Shown here: one piece after another, positions 1 through 7,399 of the stretch
Layout of the letters: the number at the start of each line of letters is the position of its first letter
How positions within the stretch are numbered: the first letter of the stretch is position 1
Origin: Affinibrenneria salicis
Lineage (GTDB): Bacteria; Pseudomonadota; Gammaproteobacteria; Enterobacterales; Enterobacteriaceae
DNA length: 9,933 nucleotides
Assembly (NCBI RefSeq): GCF_008710095.1
Contig: NZ_VYKJ01000030.1
Location: 1-9,933 of the forward strand
Direction of reading: 5' to 3'
Program-made: the position numbers and the translations under genes
The notes under the pieces: generated by a model
The model's input: the letters and a program-made list of their open reading frames with translations, nothing else
Told to the model about the DNA's origin: nothing
Databases searched by the model: none

Positions 1-191
1 CTTTACCGAAAGGGCCAGAGGCAAAAGGCTATTTCCCTGAACAGGAAATCCTGTTTTCATGCATTCAGTCTTTAATAAAACATGCTGGATCTGTTTTTAA
101 TTAATTACCGACCAATTAGTGATTTTCCGTCAGAGTTTCTCTTGCATTCATTCTTTTGGCTTTTCAGTATTTCATGAATTCAGGAGATCTT
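1..191. promoter_or_regulatory. AT-rich leader of the parA operon with a palindrome and GCATTCA repeats
   Basis: No gene is visible here. Positions 40-55 hold a near-perfect palindrome, AACAGGA-AA-TCCTGTT. GCATTCA occurs at 61-67 and 144-150 and recurs at 862-868, 887-893 and 1151-1157. The stretch is AT-rich between about 70 and 120. A Shine-Dalgarno AGGAG at 182-186 serves the parA start at 192. By analogy with other ParA plus ribbon-helix-helix pairs, the repeats could bind the small partner protein as an operator or centromere; that is inference. No convincing -35/-10 pair was assigned. Confidence 0.4.
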
Positions 192-824
192 ATGATCATC
201 AGCTTTATCAGCCAGAAAGGTGGCGTCAGCCGTTCAACGCTCGCCCGCGCCACTGCCGTTGAACTCATTCACTCAGGCAAAAAAGTACATCTCGCCGATC
301 TGGACAGCCAGCAGCAAACGTCCGCCAAATGGGCGGAGCGCCGCGACAACGCCGGTATTTCTCCCGCAGTGGAAACCGGCGTTTATCGCCGTCACGACGT
401 GGCGCTAAAAGTCGCAAACAGTTATCAGTGCCTTATCATCGATACCCGTCCATTTGTCGATATCTCCTCTCTCGATATCGCCCGTCAGTCAAACCTCGTC
501 GTGATCGCCACCGGCACCTCGCTGGATGACCTGGAACCCTCACTGCTGTTGGGCCATGAACTGGTGCACAGAGGCATTCCCCACAACCGGTTGTTTTATG
601 TGGTCAGCAAAGCGCCCAGCCAGGCCGAAGGCCGTTCCGCCTGTCAGACCATCACCGCCTGGCAGTTTGCCTGCGCGCACACGTTCCTCACGTTTAAACC
701 GGGTTACAGCATTGCACTGGATGCTGGACTGTCCATCACAGAAACGCCGTGGAAAACGTTGAACCGACGCGCAAAAAACGTGATCCACGAAATTTGTGGT
801 CGTGCAGCCCGTCCCCAGCCTTAA
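192..824 (+). CDS. parA: ParA/MinD-like partition ATPase, small type
   Basis: A 210-residue P-loop ATPase of the ParA superfamily, which normally segregates or stabilises plasmids and integrative elements by ATP-driven patterning on the nucleoid. The start at 192 is preferred to the upstream in-frame one at 156 because AGGAG lies 5 nt before it and the protein then begins with the usual hydrophobic strand MIISFISQKGG. The deviant Walker A is KGGVSRST (residues 9-16): the signature lysine K9 is present, but the P-loop lysine expected at residue 14 is arginine. LADLDSQ (34-40) matches the A' motif and LIIDTRP (81-87) the Walker B aspartate. At 210 residues it lacks the N-terminal DNA-binding domain of large ParAs, so it is the ParF type, which pairs with ribbon-helix-helix proteins like the one that follows 80 nt downstream. 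A maintenance role for the island is inferred. Confidence 0.85.
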   Translation: MIISFISQKGGVSRSTLARATAVELIHSGKKVHLADLDSQQQTSAKWAERRDNAGISPAVETGVYRRHDVALKVANSYQCLIIDTRPFVDISSLDIARQSNLVVIATGTSLDDLEPSLLLGHELVHRGIPHNRLFYVVSKAPSQAEGRSACQTITAWQFACAHTFLTFKPGYSIALDAGLSITETPWKTLNRRAKNVIHEICGRAARPQP

Positions 825-904
825 TTTCTTCCTGCCTGAAAACAGGAAAGAAGAAAAATCGGCATTCATGATTTCAGGCTCTTTCGGCATTCAGGACTTC
901 CGAT
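825..904. promoter_or_regulatory. Inverted repeat and GCATTCA repeats between parA and the RHH gene
   Basis: Directly after the parA stop, TTCCTG (829-834) and CAGGAA (843-848) form an inverted repeat with an 8-nt loop, extendable with one bulge. It is not followed by a T run on the plus strand, so it is not a good terminator. It shares ACAGGAAA with the palindrome upstream of parA. Two direct repeats, TCGGCATTCA, follow at 859-868 and 884-893, 25 bp apart. The position suggests an autoregulatory or centromere site for the partition pair; this is inference. Confidence 0.35.
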
Positions 905-1120
905 ATGGCAAAAAAATCCGTACTCAAGTTGACGCCCCTTGCACCCCGTCCACTGGAGGTAACGAGCACCGAGCACCAGACCGACAATACAAAACCCATT
1001 CAGATCCGCATCGATCCCCTGATGCACCGGGAAATCAAGGCGTTTGCCGCCGAGCAGGGAAAAACCATCACGGCATTTTTACTGGAGTGCTACCAGTTTT
1101 ACCGCCAGATGAACAAATAA
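905..1120 (+). CDS. Small ribbon-helix-helix DNA-binding protein (ParG/CopG-like partition partner)
   Basis: A 71-residue protein. The first 30 residues are polar and probably flexible. Residues 31-68 read as one ribbon-helix-helix unit: a short strand (PIQIRID), a helix (MHREIKAFAAEQG), a TIT turn and a second helix (AFLLECYQFYRQM). This layout, a disordered basic N-terminus with a C-terminal RHH dimer, is that of ParG-type centromere-binding proteins that stimulate a ParF-like ATPase. It lies just downstream of the ParA gene on the same strand. The ATG has AGGA at 893-896. The fold is well supported; the partition role rests on context. Confidence 0.75.
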   Translation: MAKKSVLKLTPLAPRPLEVTSTEHQTDNTKPIQIRIDPLMHREIKAFAAEQGKTITAFLLECYQFYRQMNK

Positions 1121-1140
1121 CATCATGACAGGTCACCATC

Positions 1141-2979
1141 ATGAAAACCGGCATTCATGCAAAACTGAAATGGCTCACCAGCAAAAAGTCAATACCCGAA
1201 CCGGCAACAGCCCCTGTCTATCAGGAAATCACTACCGGCTGGCTATATCCGCAGAAAGCAGAAGCGCTGCTCGTCACCCCATTGCGCCGACAACTGATGA
1301 AAATCATCTGGCAGAGAACATCGTTACCCGTCGCATTATTCAAGGAACTGTATCAACGCCCGATTGCACGTTTTTCCGAACTGGTACAACAGTTCCCGGC
1401 CTCCGAATATCATCATCACTCGCATCCGGGAGGGTTGCTGGATCACACGCTGGAGGTCATGGCATTTGCGGCAAAGCTGCGCCAGCGCCATCTCCTTCCC
1501 GTTGGCGCGGCGCCGGAAGATCAGGCCCGAGAAGCCGAAGCCTGGACAGCGGGGATACTTTATGCCGCTCTGCTGCATGATATCGGAAAAATAGTAACGG
1601 ATATTGAAGTCATGACCGACGATAACCAGCGCTGGTTGCCGTGGATGGGGCCGCTGGCGCAACCCTATCGCCTGAGATACCAAAAAAACCGCGATCACCG
1701 GCTCCACCCGGCGATCGGAAGCCTGCTGGCCCTACAGATCCTGCCGGTTTCGGCGCTCAACTGGCTGGCGCAGTACCGGGAACTCAACGAATCCTTCCTG
1801 TATTGTATCAGCGGCCATTATGACAACGCGGGTGTACTGGGTGAACTGGTACAGGAAGCGGATCGCGCATCAGTGGCACAGTTTATGGGGGGCAATGCCA
1901 GCCAGACGCTGACCCGCCCGGCATCCTCGCTGCCGGAACAACTCCTCTCTGCCCTGCGGGAACTGGTGAGAGCGGAACTCAAGCTAAGTAACCCAAGTTC
2001 AGGCTCCGATGGCTGGCTAACGGACGACGCGCTTTGGCTGATCAGCAAAACCACCGCCGACAGAGCGCGGGCGTGGTTGTTGCAACAGGGCGTAACCAGC
2101 GTACCTGACAGCAATGTCCGGTTATTTGATGAAATGCAGGCGCATGGGCTGATTGTTCCCACGCAGGACGGTAAGGCGGTCTGGTCATGCACCGTCACCG
2201 CTGACAGCGGCTGGACGCCGGGCCGCCCACTAACATTGTTGCGCCTAGCGCCATCACGGATCTGGCCGAACTCAGAAGATCGACCCACGCCGTTTTCCGG
2301 AAAAGTGATACCAGGTAGTACGGCGACGACCATAGCCACTGAAAGAGGAAAAGCTGACAGCCAAACCGCTCCCGACATTACTGCACCTGAAAACGAACTC
2401 AGTGAGTTGGCTTTTTCTCTGTTTGCACCACCGGAACAGGAAATCGATAAACACATCCTGCCCGCATCGACAGATATAGTTGATGAATTACCGAAAGTTC
2501 AGCCCGGACAGGCAGAAGCAGAGACAGGCGGCAGGGAAAACGTCAGTCGGCAACCAGAGACGCCACGTCCCGTTGCCGTACCCGAAACCGCTCAGGTTAC
2601 GGATACCGGTTTTATCGACTGGCTCAGGGAAGGCATACGAACCTATAAAATTGCGGTAAACGACACGCTGGCAAGGATCCATATGGTCGAAGGCAAAGCG
2701 TTTCTGGTCTCACCGGAAATCTTTAAGCTGTACGTCAAAACCACTACCGGCGCAACCGGCGATGAATGGAAACAGGTGCAGAAAGCATTCCAGAAACTGA
2801 AACTCCACCAGCGCGGCAACGATGGCATCAACATTTTCGTTTGCGAAGTGAAAGGTCCGCGTAAAACGCGTCGGGTGAAGGGGTATCTGCTAAACAGGCC
2901 GGAAGATATATTTGATGAAGCTGTGCCAGAGGATAATCCTTATTTGTCGGTTGTTACGGACATTCAAAGCGGTAGATGA
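1141..2979 (+). CDS. MOBH-family relaxase (TraI_2 domain protein of an integrative conjugative element)
   Basis: A 612-residue protein of the relaxase group found in SPI-7, PAPI-1 and clc-type ICEs, which nicks the element at oriT and leads the transferred strand. The N-terminal domain carries the MOBH signature HHHSHPGGLLDH (91-102) and an HD metal-binding motif LLHDIGK (144-150), with further candidate metal ligands at H186/H189 and in QEADRAS (238-244). A low-complexity linker, about residues 375-485, rich in P, E, T and Q, separates it from a C-terminal TraI_2_C-like domain (about 489-590), containing FIDWLREG and EVKGPRKTRRVKGYLL. The length is that of an intact family member and no frameshift is visible. 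The start is 20 nt after the RHH stop. In related ICEs this gene lies close to the integrase; here the CBASS operon sits between them. Confidence 0.88.
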   Translation: MKTGIHAKLKWLTSKKSIPEPATAPVYQEITTGWLYPQKAEALLVTPLRRQLMKIIWQRTSLPVALFKELYQRPIARFSELVQQFPASEYHHHSHPGGLLDHTLEVMAFAAKLRQRHLLPVGAAPEDQAREAEAWTAGILYAALLHDIGKIVTDIEVMTDDNQRWLPWMGPLAQPYRLRYQKNRDHRLHPAIGSLLALQILPVSALNWLAQYRELNESFLYCISGHYDNAGVLGELVQEADRASVAQFMGGNASQTLTRPASSLPEQLLSALRELVRAELKLSNPSSGSDGWLTDDALWLISKTTADRARAWLLQQGVTSVPDSNVRLFDEMQAHGLIVPTQDGKAVWSCTVTADSGWTPGRPLTLLRLAPSRIWPNSEDRPTPFSGKVIPGSTATTIATERGKADSQTAPDITAPENELSELAFSLFAPPEQEIDKHILPASTDIVDELPKVQPGQAEAETGGRENVSRQPETPRPVAVPETAQVTDTGFIDWLREGIRTYKIAVNDTLARIHMVEGKAFLVSPEIFKLYVKTTTGATGDEWKQVQKAFQKLKLHQRGNDGINIFVCEVKGPRKTRRVKGYLLNRPEDIFDEAVPEDNPYLSVVTDIQSGR

Positions 2980-3253
2980 CTTTAACCATATAGCGCTATT
3001 ATCAGACAGTCGGGTATGGTTAAGGGACATAAAGGAATACATACGACCCGCCCAGAGCGTTCCCCACGATATACCTTACGCGGAGATTAAACTGCGAATT
3101 TATTTTACTTACCCATGTTAATCCAGAAGTATAATTTACCTTCATGCTAAAAATTAGAGTTATTGACTTATTTTTAAAGCACTGGTTATTTGTACATTGA
3201 AAAGGAAAAAAACAGACACATTTATAAGCTATCTTTCCGAGAGGGAGTTAGCG
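2980..3253. promoter_or_regulatory. AT-rich gap between relaxase and CBASS with possible promoter elements
   Basis: No supported gene lies in these 274 bp; a short plus-strand frame that starts inside the relaxase has no family features. Composition becomes AT-rich from about 3090. A perfect -10 hexamer TATAAT lies at 3130-3135 but with only a weak -35. A second candidate is TTGACT at 3163-3168 followed after 18 bp by the poor -10 TATTTG. One of these plausibly drives the CBASS operon, but neither is strong. No hairpin terminator for the relaxase was recognised. Confidence 0.3.
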
Positions 3254-4324
3254 ATGTCTGACGTAAGTGCAGTGAATGATTACAACGTTCGGATACTTAG
3301 TCTGAATGGTGGTGGGGCTAGGGGGATGTTTACTATCAGTGTCCTTGCAGAGATTGAGAGGATACTTGCCAGTAAACACCCTAGCCAAGACATCAAAATT
3401 GGTGACTATTTTGATCTCATTACTGGAACATCAATAGGCGGTATATTGGCTCTCGGGCTTGCTACAGGCAAGAGTGCTCGCGATCTGGAACGAGCCTTCT
3501 TCGTTAAAGCGAATGACATTTTTCCAACCAGATGGTGGCTGACCAACCTGGTTAAGTCACTTGTTGCTCCTATTTACAGTAGCTTGCCCCTCCGGGAAAC
3601 CGTTGAAGAAATGATAGGAGCTGAAACCACCTTTAATGACCTGACCCGGCGAGTGATGGTTCCGGCAGTAAACCTGTCAACAGGAAAGCCGCAGTTTTTC
3701 AAGACACCACATACCCCTGATTTCACCCGCGACGGGCCGCTAAAATTGATTGATGCCGCGCTCGCAACCTCCGCCGCACCAACGTACTTTGCCCCGCACT
3801 ATTGCAAAGATCTCCGCGCGTATTTTGCTGATGGGGGTTTGGTTGCTAACAACCCTAGTTACATAGGACTTCTGGAAGTGTTCAGGGATATGAAGTCTGA
3901 CTTTAATGTAGCCCACAAAGACATACACATACTCAATATCGGTACTGTCGGTGAAGAATACTCACTTAGTCCAAGGCTTCTGAGCAAAAAATGGTGGAGT
4001 GGATACTGCCACCTGTGGGGAGTGGGTAAACGACTGGTGCTTACAACCATGACGGCTAACCAGCATCTTCATAAAAATATGCTCCTGCGTGAGCTTACTC
4101 TCCATGACGCGTTCGATAACTATATCTACTTGGATGAAGTTATCCCCAATGAAGCAGCCAGTGATATCACTCTGGATAATGCCACGAAGAGTTCCCTGGA
4201 AAATCTAAGCGCAAGGGGAACACAACTCGCTAATGTGCAGTTCGCTCAGAATCAGAAGCTTAAGAACTTTTTCACTACACCTGCAAAACCCTTTAGGCGC
4301 ACAATCGCGCAGGAGATACTCTGA
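3254..4324 (+). CDS. capV: CapV, patatin-like phospholipase effector of CBASS
   Basis: A 356-residue patatin-fold phospholipase. In CBASS, CapV is bound and activated by 3',3'-cGAMP and hydrolyses membrane phospholipids, causing growth arrest or death of the infected cell. The oxyanion-hole motif GGGARG (19-24), nucleophile elbow GTSIG (58-62, S60) and catalytic Asp in ADGG (192-195, D193) are all present, so the Ser-Asp dyad is intact. The start at 3254 is chosen because GAGGGAG lies 6 nt upstream and the protein then begins near the first beta strand; an alternative TTG at 3197 would add 19 residues without a good Shine-Dalgarno. The length matches V. cholerae CapV. The stop overlaps the next start (TGATG), so the two genes are translationally coupled. 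Confidence 0.95.
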   Translation: MSDVSAVNDYNVRILSLNGGGARGMFTISVLAEIERILASKHPSQDIKIGDYFDLITGTSIGGILALGLATGKSARDLERAFFVKANDIFPTRWWLTNLVKSLVAPIYSSLPLRETVEEMIGAETTFNDLTRRVMVPAVNLSTGKPQFFKTPHTPDFTRDGPLKLIDAALATSAAPTYFAPHYCKDLRAYFADGGLVANNPSYIGLLEVFRDMKSDFNVAHKDIHILNIGTVGEEYSLSPRLLSKKWWSGYCHLWGVGKRLVLTTMTANQHLHKNMLLRELTLHDAFDNYIYLDEVIPNEAASDITLDNATKSSLENLSARGTQLANVQFAQNQKLKNFFTTPAKPFRRTIAQEIL

Positions 4325-5622
4325 TGCGTTGGGATTTTAACAATTACTACAGCCACAATGTGGATGGCTTAATCAGTAAACTCAAACTGGGAAAGACTGA
4401 ATCCGATAAACTGAAAGCGCTTCGCCAGAAAGTCCGTGAGAGAACGAGAGATGTATTTAAGGAAGCCCGGGAAGTCGCTACTGACGTCAGAAGGCAAACA
4501 TTGACACTTGAGAGCGTCAGGTTAAAACTAGAGCAAACGAATGTTCGCTACCTCTCGCCCTCAGACCGTGCTGATCTTGCACGGCTCATTTTTGAAATGG
4601 AAGATGAAGCACGAGATGATTTCATCAAATTTCAGCCTCGTTTCTGGACTCAGGGAAGCTTTCAGTACGATACGTTAAACAGGCCTTTTCATCCGGGGCA
4701 GGAAATGGATATAGATGATGGTACCTATATGCCCATGACCGTATTTGAATCCGAACCTAGCATTGGCCACACTCTGCTACTTCTACTCGTAGATACTTCA
4801 CTGAAATCGTTAGAAGCTGAAAACGATGGATGGAGATTTGAAGAAAAGAATACATGTGGCCGCATTAAAATTCCTCATGAGAAAACACACATTGATGTGC
4901 CTATGTATGCGATCCCGAAAGAGCAATTTCAGACCAAACAAACCGCAGCAGATTCTGCACACGTCATAAAGGCAAATTCGATGTTTGAGTCTGTAGCTAT
5001 GAATAGGGATTTGCGCGAGGCATATGTCGTTGAGTCCGACAAAGTCAATTTAGCACTACGTGATGGGGTAAAAAGGTGGTCGATAAGCGACCCAAAAATT
5101 GTTGAAGACTGGTTTAACGACAGTTGCAAGCGCATCGGAGGGCACCTTCGTTCAATTTGCCGCTTTATGAAAGCCTGGAGAGATGCTCAATGGGAAGTTG
5201 GAGGCCCTTCATCAATCAGTCTGATGACTGCCGTGGTAAACATCCTCGACAGAGAGGATCATAATGGTTCCGACCTCACCGAGACGATGAAACTCGTTGC
5301 CAGACTACTGCCTGATGAATTCTGTAGTGGTCTGGAAAGTCCCGACGATACTGATGACAAGTTACTGTTCCCGGCTGAATGCGATCATAATGTACACCAG
5401 AGAACCATCGTTGAAACTATGAGAAGCTTACAGGGTATTTTACTTGATGCTGAGAGCTCAGGCAGCAGAGAAGATGCGCTACATAAAATGAATGAAGCAT
5501 TTGGGAAACGAGTAACTAATGCTTCGTTAATCACATCAATTGCTGCGGCTCCGGCATTTCACAATTTGCCATCTAAAGAGCCTGCACCCGTGAAAATCAA
5601 CAAAACGATGGTAAGTGGCTGA
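4324..5622 (+). CDS. dncV: DncV-type CD-NTase, cyclic GMP-AMP synthase
   Basis: A 432-residue clade A CD-NTase resembling V. cholerae DncV, which makes 3',3'-cGAMP from ATP and GTP when phage infection is sensed. The nucleotidyltransferase core shows the GS motif in QGSFQYDTL (110-118), the metal-binding pair in EMDIDDG (D129, D131) and the third Asp in HIDVPMY (D191). These lie two residues from the positions known in V. cholerae DncV, so the active site is complete. The protein ends in ...VSG: a free C-terminal glycine is what Cap2 would activate and link to target proteins. AGGAG at 4311-4315 precedes the start, and the ATG overlaps the capV stop by one base. The product and clade are confident; the exact nucleotide product is inferred from similarity. 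Confidence 0.94.
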   Translation: MRWDFNNYYSHNVDGLISKLKLGKTESDKLKALRQKVRERTRDVFKEAREVATDVRRQTLTLESVRLKLEQTNVRYLSPSDRADLARLIFEMEDEARDDFIKFQPRFWTQGSFQYDTLNRPFHPGQEMDIDDGTYMPMTVFESEPSIGHTLLLLLVDTSLKSLEAENDGWRFEEKNTCGRIKIPHEKTHIDVPMYAIPKEQFQTKQTAADSAHVIKANSMFESVAMNRDLREAYVVESDKVNLALRDGVKRWSISDPKIVEDWFNDSCKRIGGHLRSICRFMKAWRDAQWEVGGPSSISLMTAVVNILDREDHNGSDLTETMKLVARLLPDEFCSGLESPDDTDDKLLFPAECDHNVHQRTIVETMRSLQGILLDAESSGSREDALHKMNEAFGKRVTNASLITSIAAAPAFHNLPSKEPAPVKINKTMVSG

Positions 5623-5990
5623 TGGAGGAAGGGCTACTTCATAAAGTGATGACAGGTTGCGGGTATCGCTATACACGTGCTCGCAATCTGCCTGAGAAGG
5701 CTATTCTGCACAGCCAGGATCGTCGGAAAGGCTTTTATACGAAAGAATACGAGACTATCGCAGGTAACTTTAATATTGCTCTTGTGATCCACTCTGACCC
5801 ATTTACTGAACTACCGATAGCTTGCATTTTTGAACTCCCTGAGCAATTCAGAGACCGTCTTATGCCCCATGTCAGTCTTGAAGGGATCCTATGTTATGTA
5901 GAACAAATGGAGGCGGACTGGGATTCCAACGACCTAGAAGGAACATATAGAGAAGTTGATACACAGATACACAGATACACAGAACTCTAG
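5622..5990 (+). CDS. cap2: Cap2 N-terminal fragment: E2-like domain
   Basis: The product translatable from the cap2 start is 122 residues. It covers an E2-like (bacterial ubiquitin-conjugating) fold, with ILCYVEQ placing a cysteine at residue 91 where the thioester-forming E2 cysteine is expected. The last four residues, YTEL, are out-of-frame residues read after the repeat; the remainder matches what a full Cap2 would contain. The start overlaps the dncV stop (TGATG) without a clear Shine-Dalgarno, so translation should depend on coupling. Alone, an E2 without an E1 cannot be charged with the cyclase. Confidence 0.85.
   Translation: MEEGLLHKVMTGCGYRYTRARNLPEKAILHSQDRRKGFYTKEYETIAGNFNIALVIHSDPFTELPIACIFELPEQFRDRLMPHVSLEGILCYVEQMEADWDSNDLEGTYREVDTQIHRYTEL
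5958..5981 (+). repeat. Three perfect tandem copies of GATACACA within cap2
   Basis: The units are 5958-5965, 5966-5973 and 5974-5981, followed by a partial GA. Because 8 is not a multiple of 3, each gain or loss of a unit changes the downstream frame. Two copies give the uninterrupted E2-E1 frame. The present three copies lead to the stop at 5988. Five copies would again be in frame, with eight extra residues. Arrays of this kind mutate by slipped-strand mispairing; three units is a short array, so the expected switching rate is low. Confidence 0.97.
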
Positions 5991-6127
5991 TTAACTCGGT
6001 ATTAGCAGCTATAGAAGGGCAGAATGATAAGAGAGAACTGGAAGGCGAATTTACCACATACTGGCGACCCAGTGAGAGCCTGTTTATTCTGTCAAACGCA
6101 AGCCGGGAGACAAAACTTAAAACTCGT

Positions 6128-7399
6128 TTGTCGAAATCATTAACGCCTGATGGTACCCCCAGACTGGAGTATATAACGGTTGAGGAATCGTCACCGGAGG
6201 ACTCGGAAAGTGTTATTACAAAATGGCTTAAGCAAAGGTATCTCCACCTGAGCTCGTTAAAAGAATACCTTATCAATACGCACTACATTTCTGTAAACCC
6301 CTGCCGCCTTGCCGGGATGAAATGGCCACCGGCTTCATTTCGGGACTTATTGGATTGGCTTGAAAAGGCGGATCGCAATGCCAGAGATAGAGTCATTGAA
6401 CACATCAAAGCGGAAGGCAAGAAAAGGTACATTTTTCTCTTTGATATTTTCAACCAGGATATCTTTGCTATTTATGTTGAGTTCAACACAAAGTCTATTG
6501 ATTTCAGGAGACATAAGAGATCAGCCAAAAACTCAACCGCCAAATTAGCTACAATGTTGGGTGGCAAAAGCGTTTGTACAGCGTATCAAAGACTGGAGGT
6601 TATTCGTGCGGATATTGCGACATTACTTAGCCGAAATTCCCGGCGAGAAGGGGCAGCAAATCTATCAGAAAAGTGTATAGCTCTGGTCGGCTGTGGAACA
6701 ATTGGTGGGTATCTTGCGGAATTATTACTCCGGAACGGGGCTGGATGCGGTAAAGGTTTCCTGCACCTCTATGATGATGATTTATATAAACCAAGTAATT
6801 TTGGTCGCCATCCCTTATCGTCACATGATTTTGGGTGGCCCAAATCCCTTTCACTTGCAACAAGACTCCAGGACTCCGTGCATTTACAGACGAAGGTTGT
6901 CGGATTTATAAAACAATTCACTATCAGTACTGATGTAATGCAGAAATACGACATTATTATTGATGCAACAGGCCGTCCTCCGGTATCCAAGCGTATGGCT
7001 GCGATAGTAAGAGAGATTCCCCCAGAGCAAAGACCAATAGTTATTCACGCATTTAATGATGGTAACGGACGAGCATCAAAAGTTTTAATCGATGACGGTC
7101 GAAGCTGCTATGTGTGTATGGTTTCTAATCCCGCAAAATACCGCAACGAGATCGATTCACGATTTTACAATCTCGATATATCAAGTGAAAAAAGCAAAAG
7201 CTGTGGTAGCACTTACACACCTTATGATGCGGCGGTGAGTAGTATAACTGCATCTTTAGCTCAACTGGCGGTGTTGAGTATTCTCGAACCCGAGCTGAAG
7301 TGGACTTATAGTGAACATATGCTTGAGGGTGGACGTTCGCTCAAACCTCAATTTTTGCCACGCCAGCCTAACTGCCCTATATGTAATGAACATAAATGA
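6128..7399 (+). CDS. cap2: Cap2 C-terminal fragment: linker and ThiF/E1-like adenylation domain
   Basis: The frame is open from 5960, but the first usable start in it is a TTG at 6128, giving 423 residues; codons 5982-6127 still read like Cap2 (for example EGEFTTYWRPSESLF). The E1-like Rossmann domain shows GCGTIGG (188-194), the acidic loop LYDDDLY (214-220), DIIIDATG (275-282) and the candidate thioester cysteine in KSCGSTYTPYD (C359). Paired CxxC motifs, CYVC (327-330) and CPIC (416-419), could hold a structural zinc. No convincing Shine-Dalgarno precedes the TTG, so real expression of this fragment is doubtful. It is best read as the second half of the frameshifted gene. Its 3' end overlaps cap3. 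Confidence 0.75.
   Translation: MSKSLTPDGTPRLEYITVEESSPEDSESVITKWLKQRYLHLSSLKEYLINTHYISVNPCRLAGMKWPPASFRDLLDWLEKADRNARDRVIEHIKAEGKKRYIFLFDIFNQDIFAIYVEFNTKSIDFRRHKRSAKNSTAKLATMLGGKSVCTAYQRLEVIRADIATLLSRNSRREGAANLSEKCIALVGCGTIGGYLAELLLRNGAGCGKGFLHLYDDDLYKPSNFGRHPLSSHDFGWPKSLSLATRLQDSVHLQTKVVGFIKQFTISTDVMQKYDIIIDATGRPPVSKRMAAIVREIPPEQRPIVIHAFNDGNGRASKVLIDDGRSCYVCMVSNPAKYRNEIDSRFYNLDISSEKSKSCGSTYTPYDAAVSSITASLAQLAVLSILEPELKWTYSEHMLEGGRSLKPQFLPRQPNCPICNEHK

Larger units (their letters stand above)
5622..7399 (+). pseudogene. cap2: cap2, E2-E1 conjugating enzyme, interrupted by an octamer-repeat frameshift
   Basis: Cap2 is a ubiquitin-transferase-like fusion of an N-terminal E2 and a C-terminal ThiF/E1 adenylation domain; it primes CBASS by conjugating the cyclase C-terminus to cellular targets. 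Here the frame starting at 5622 stops at 5988-5990, while the E1 half lies in another frame, open from 5960 to 7399. Both frames read through three tandem GATACACA copies (5958-5981). Removing one 8-bp unit joins them as ...VDTQIHRTLVNSV... and gives 1770 nt, 589 residues, the usual Cap2 length. In that restored numbering the E2 cysteine is C91, the ATP-binding loop GCGTIGG begins at 354, and the candidate E1 cysteine is C525. The gene is either a fresh loss of function or the off state of a slippage switch. Confidence 0.9.

Noticed and set aside
540..890. 116-residue minus-strand frame over parA
   Set aside because: Antisense shadow of the ParA coding region with no supporting motif.
1818..2456. 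212-residue frame on the minus strand
   Set aside because: It is antisense to the relaxase linker, is rich in serine and shows no recognisable domain; it is a shadow of a GC-rich gene.
2912..3121. 69-residue plus-strand frame after the relaxase
   Set aside because: It begins inside the relaxase end in another frame and has no domain features.
5958..5990. Programmed -1 ribosomal frameshifting as the way to join the two halves of cap2
   Set aside because: The two frames overlap from 5960 to 5987, but no X-XXY-YYZ slippery heptamer lies in the overlap and no strong downstream structure was recognised. An extra 8-bp unit explains the break exactly.
5872..6276. 134-residue minus-strand frame across the cap2 break
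   Set aside because: It lies antisense to clear Cap2 coding sequence, lacks family features and appears only because of the frame geometry.
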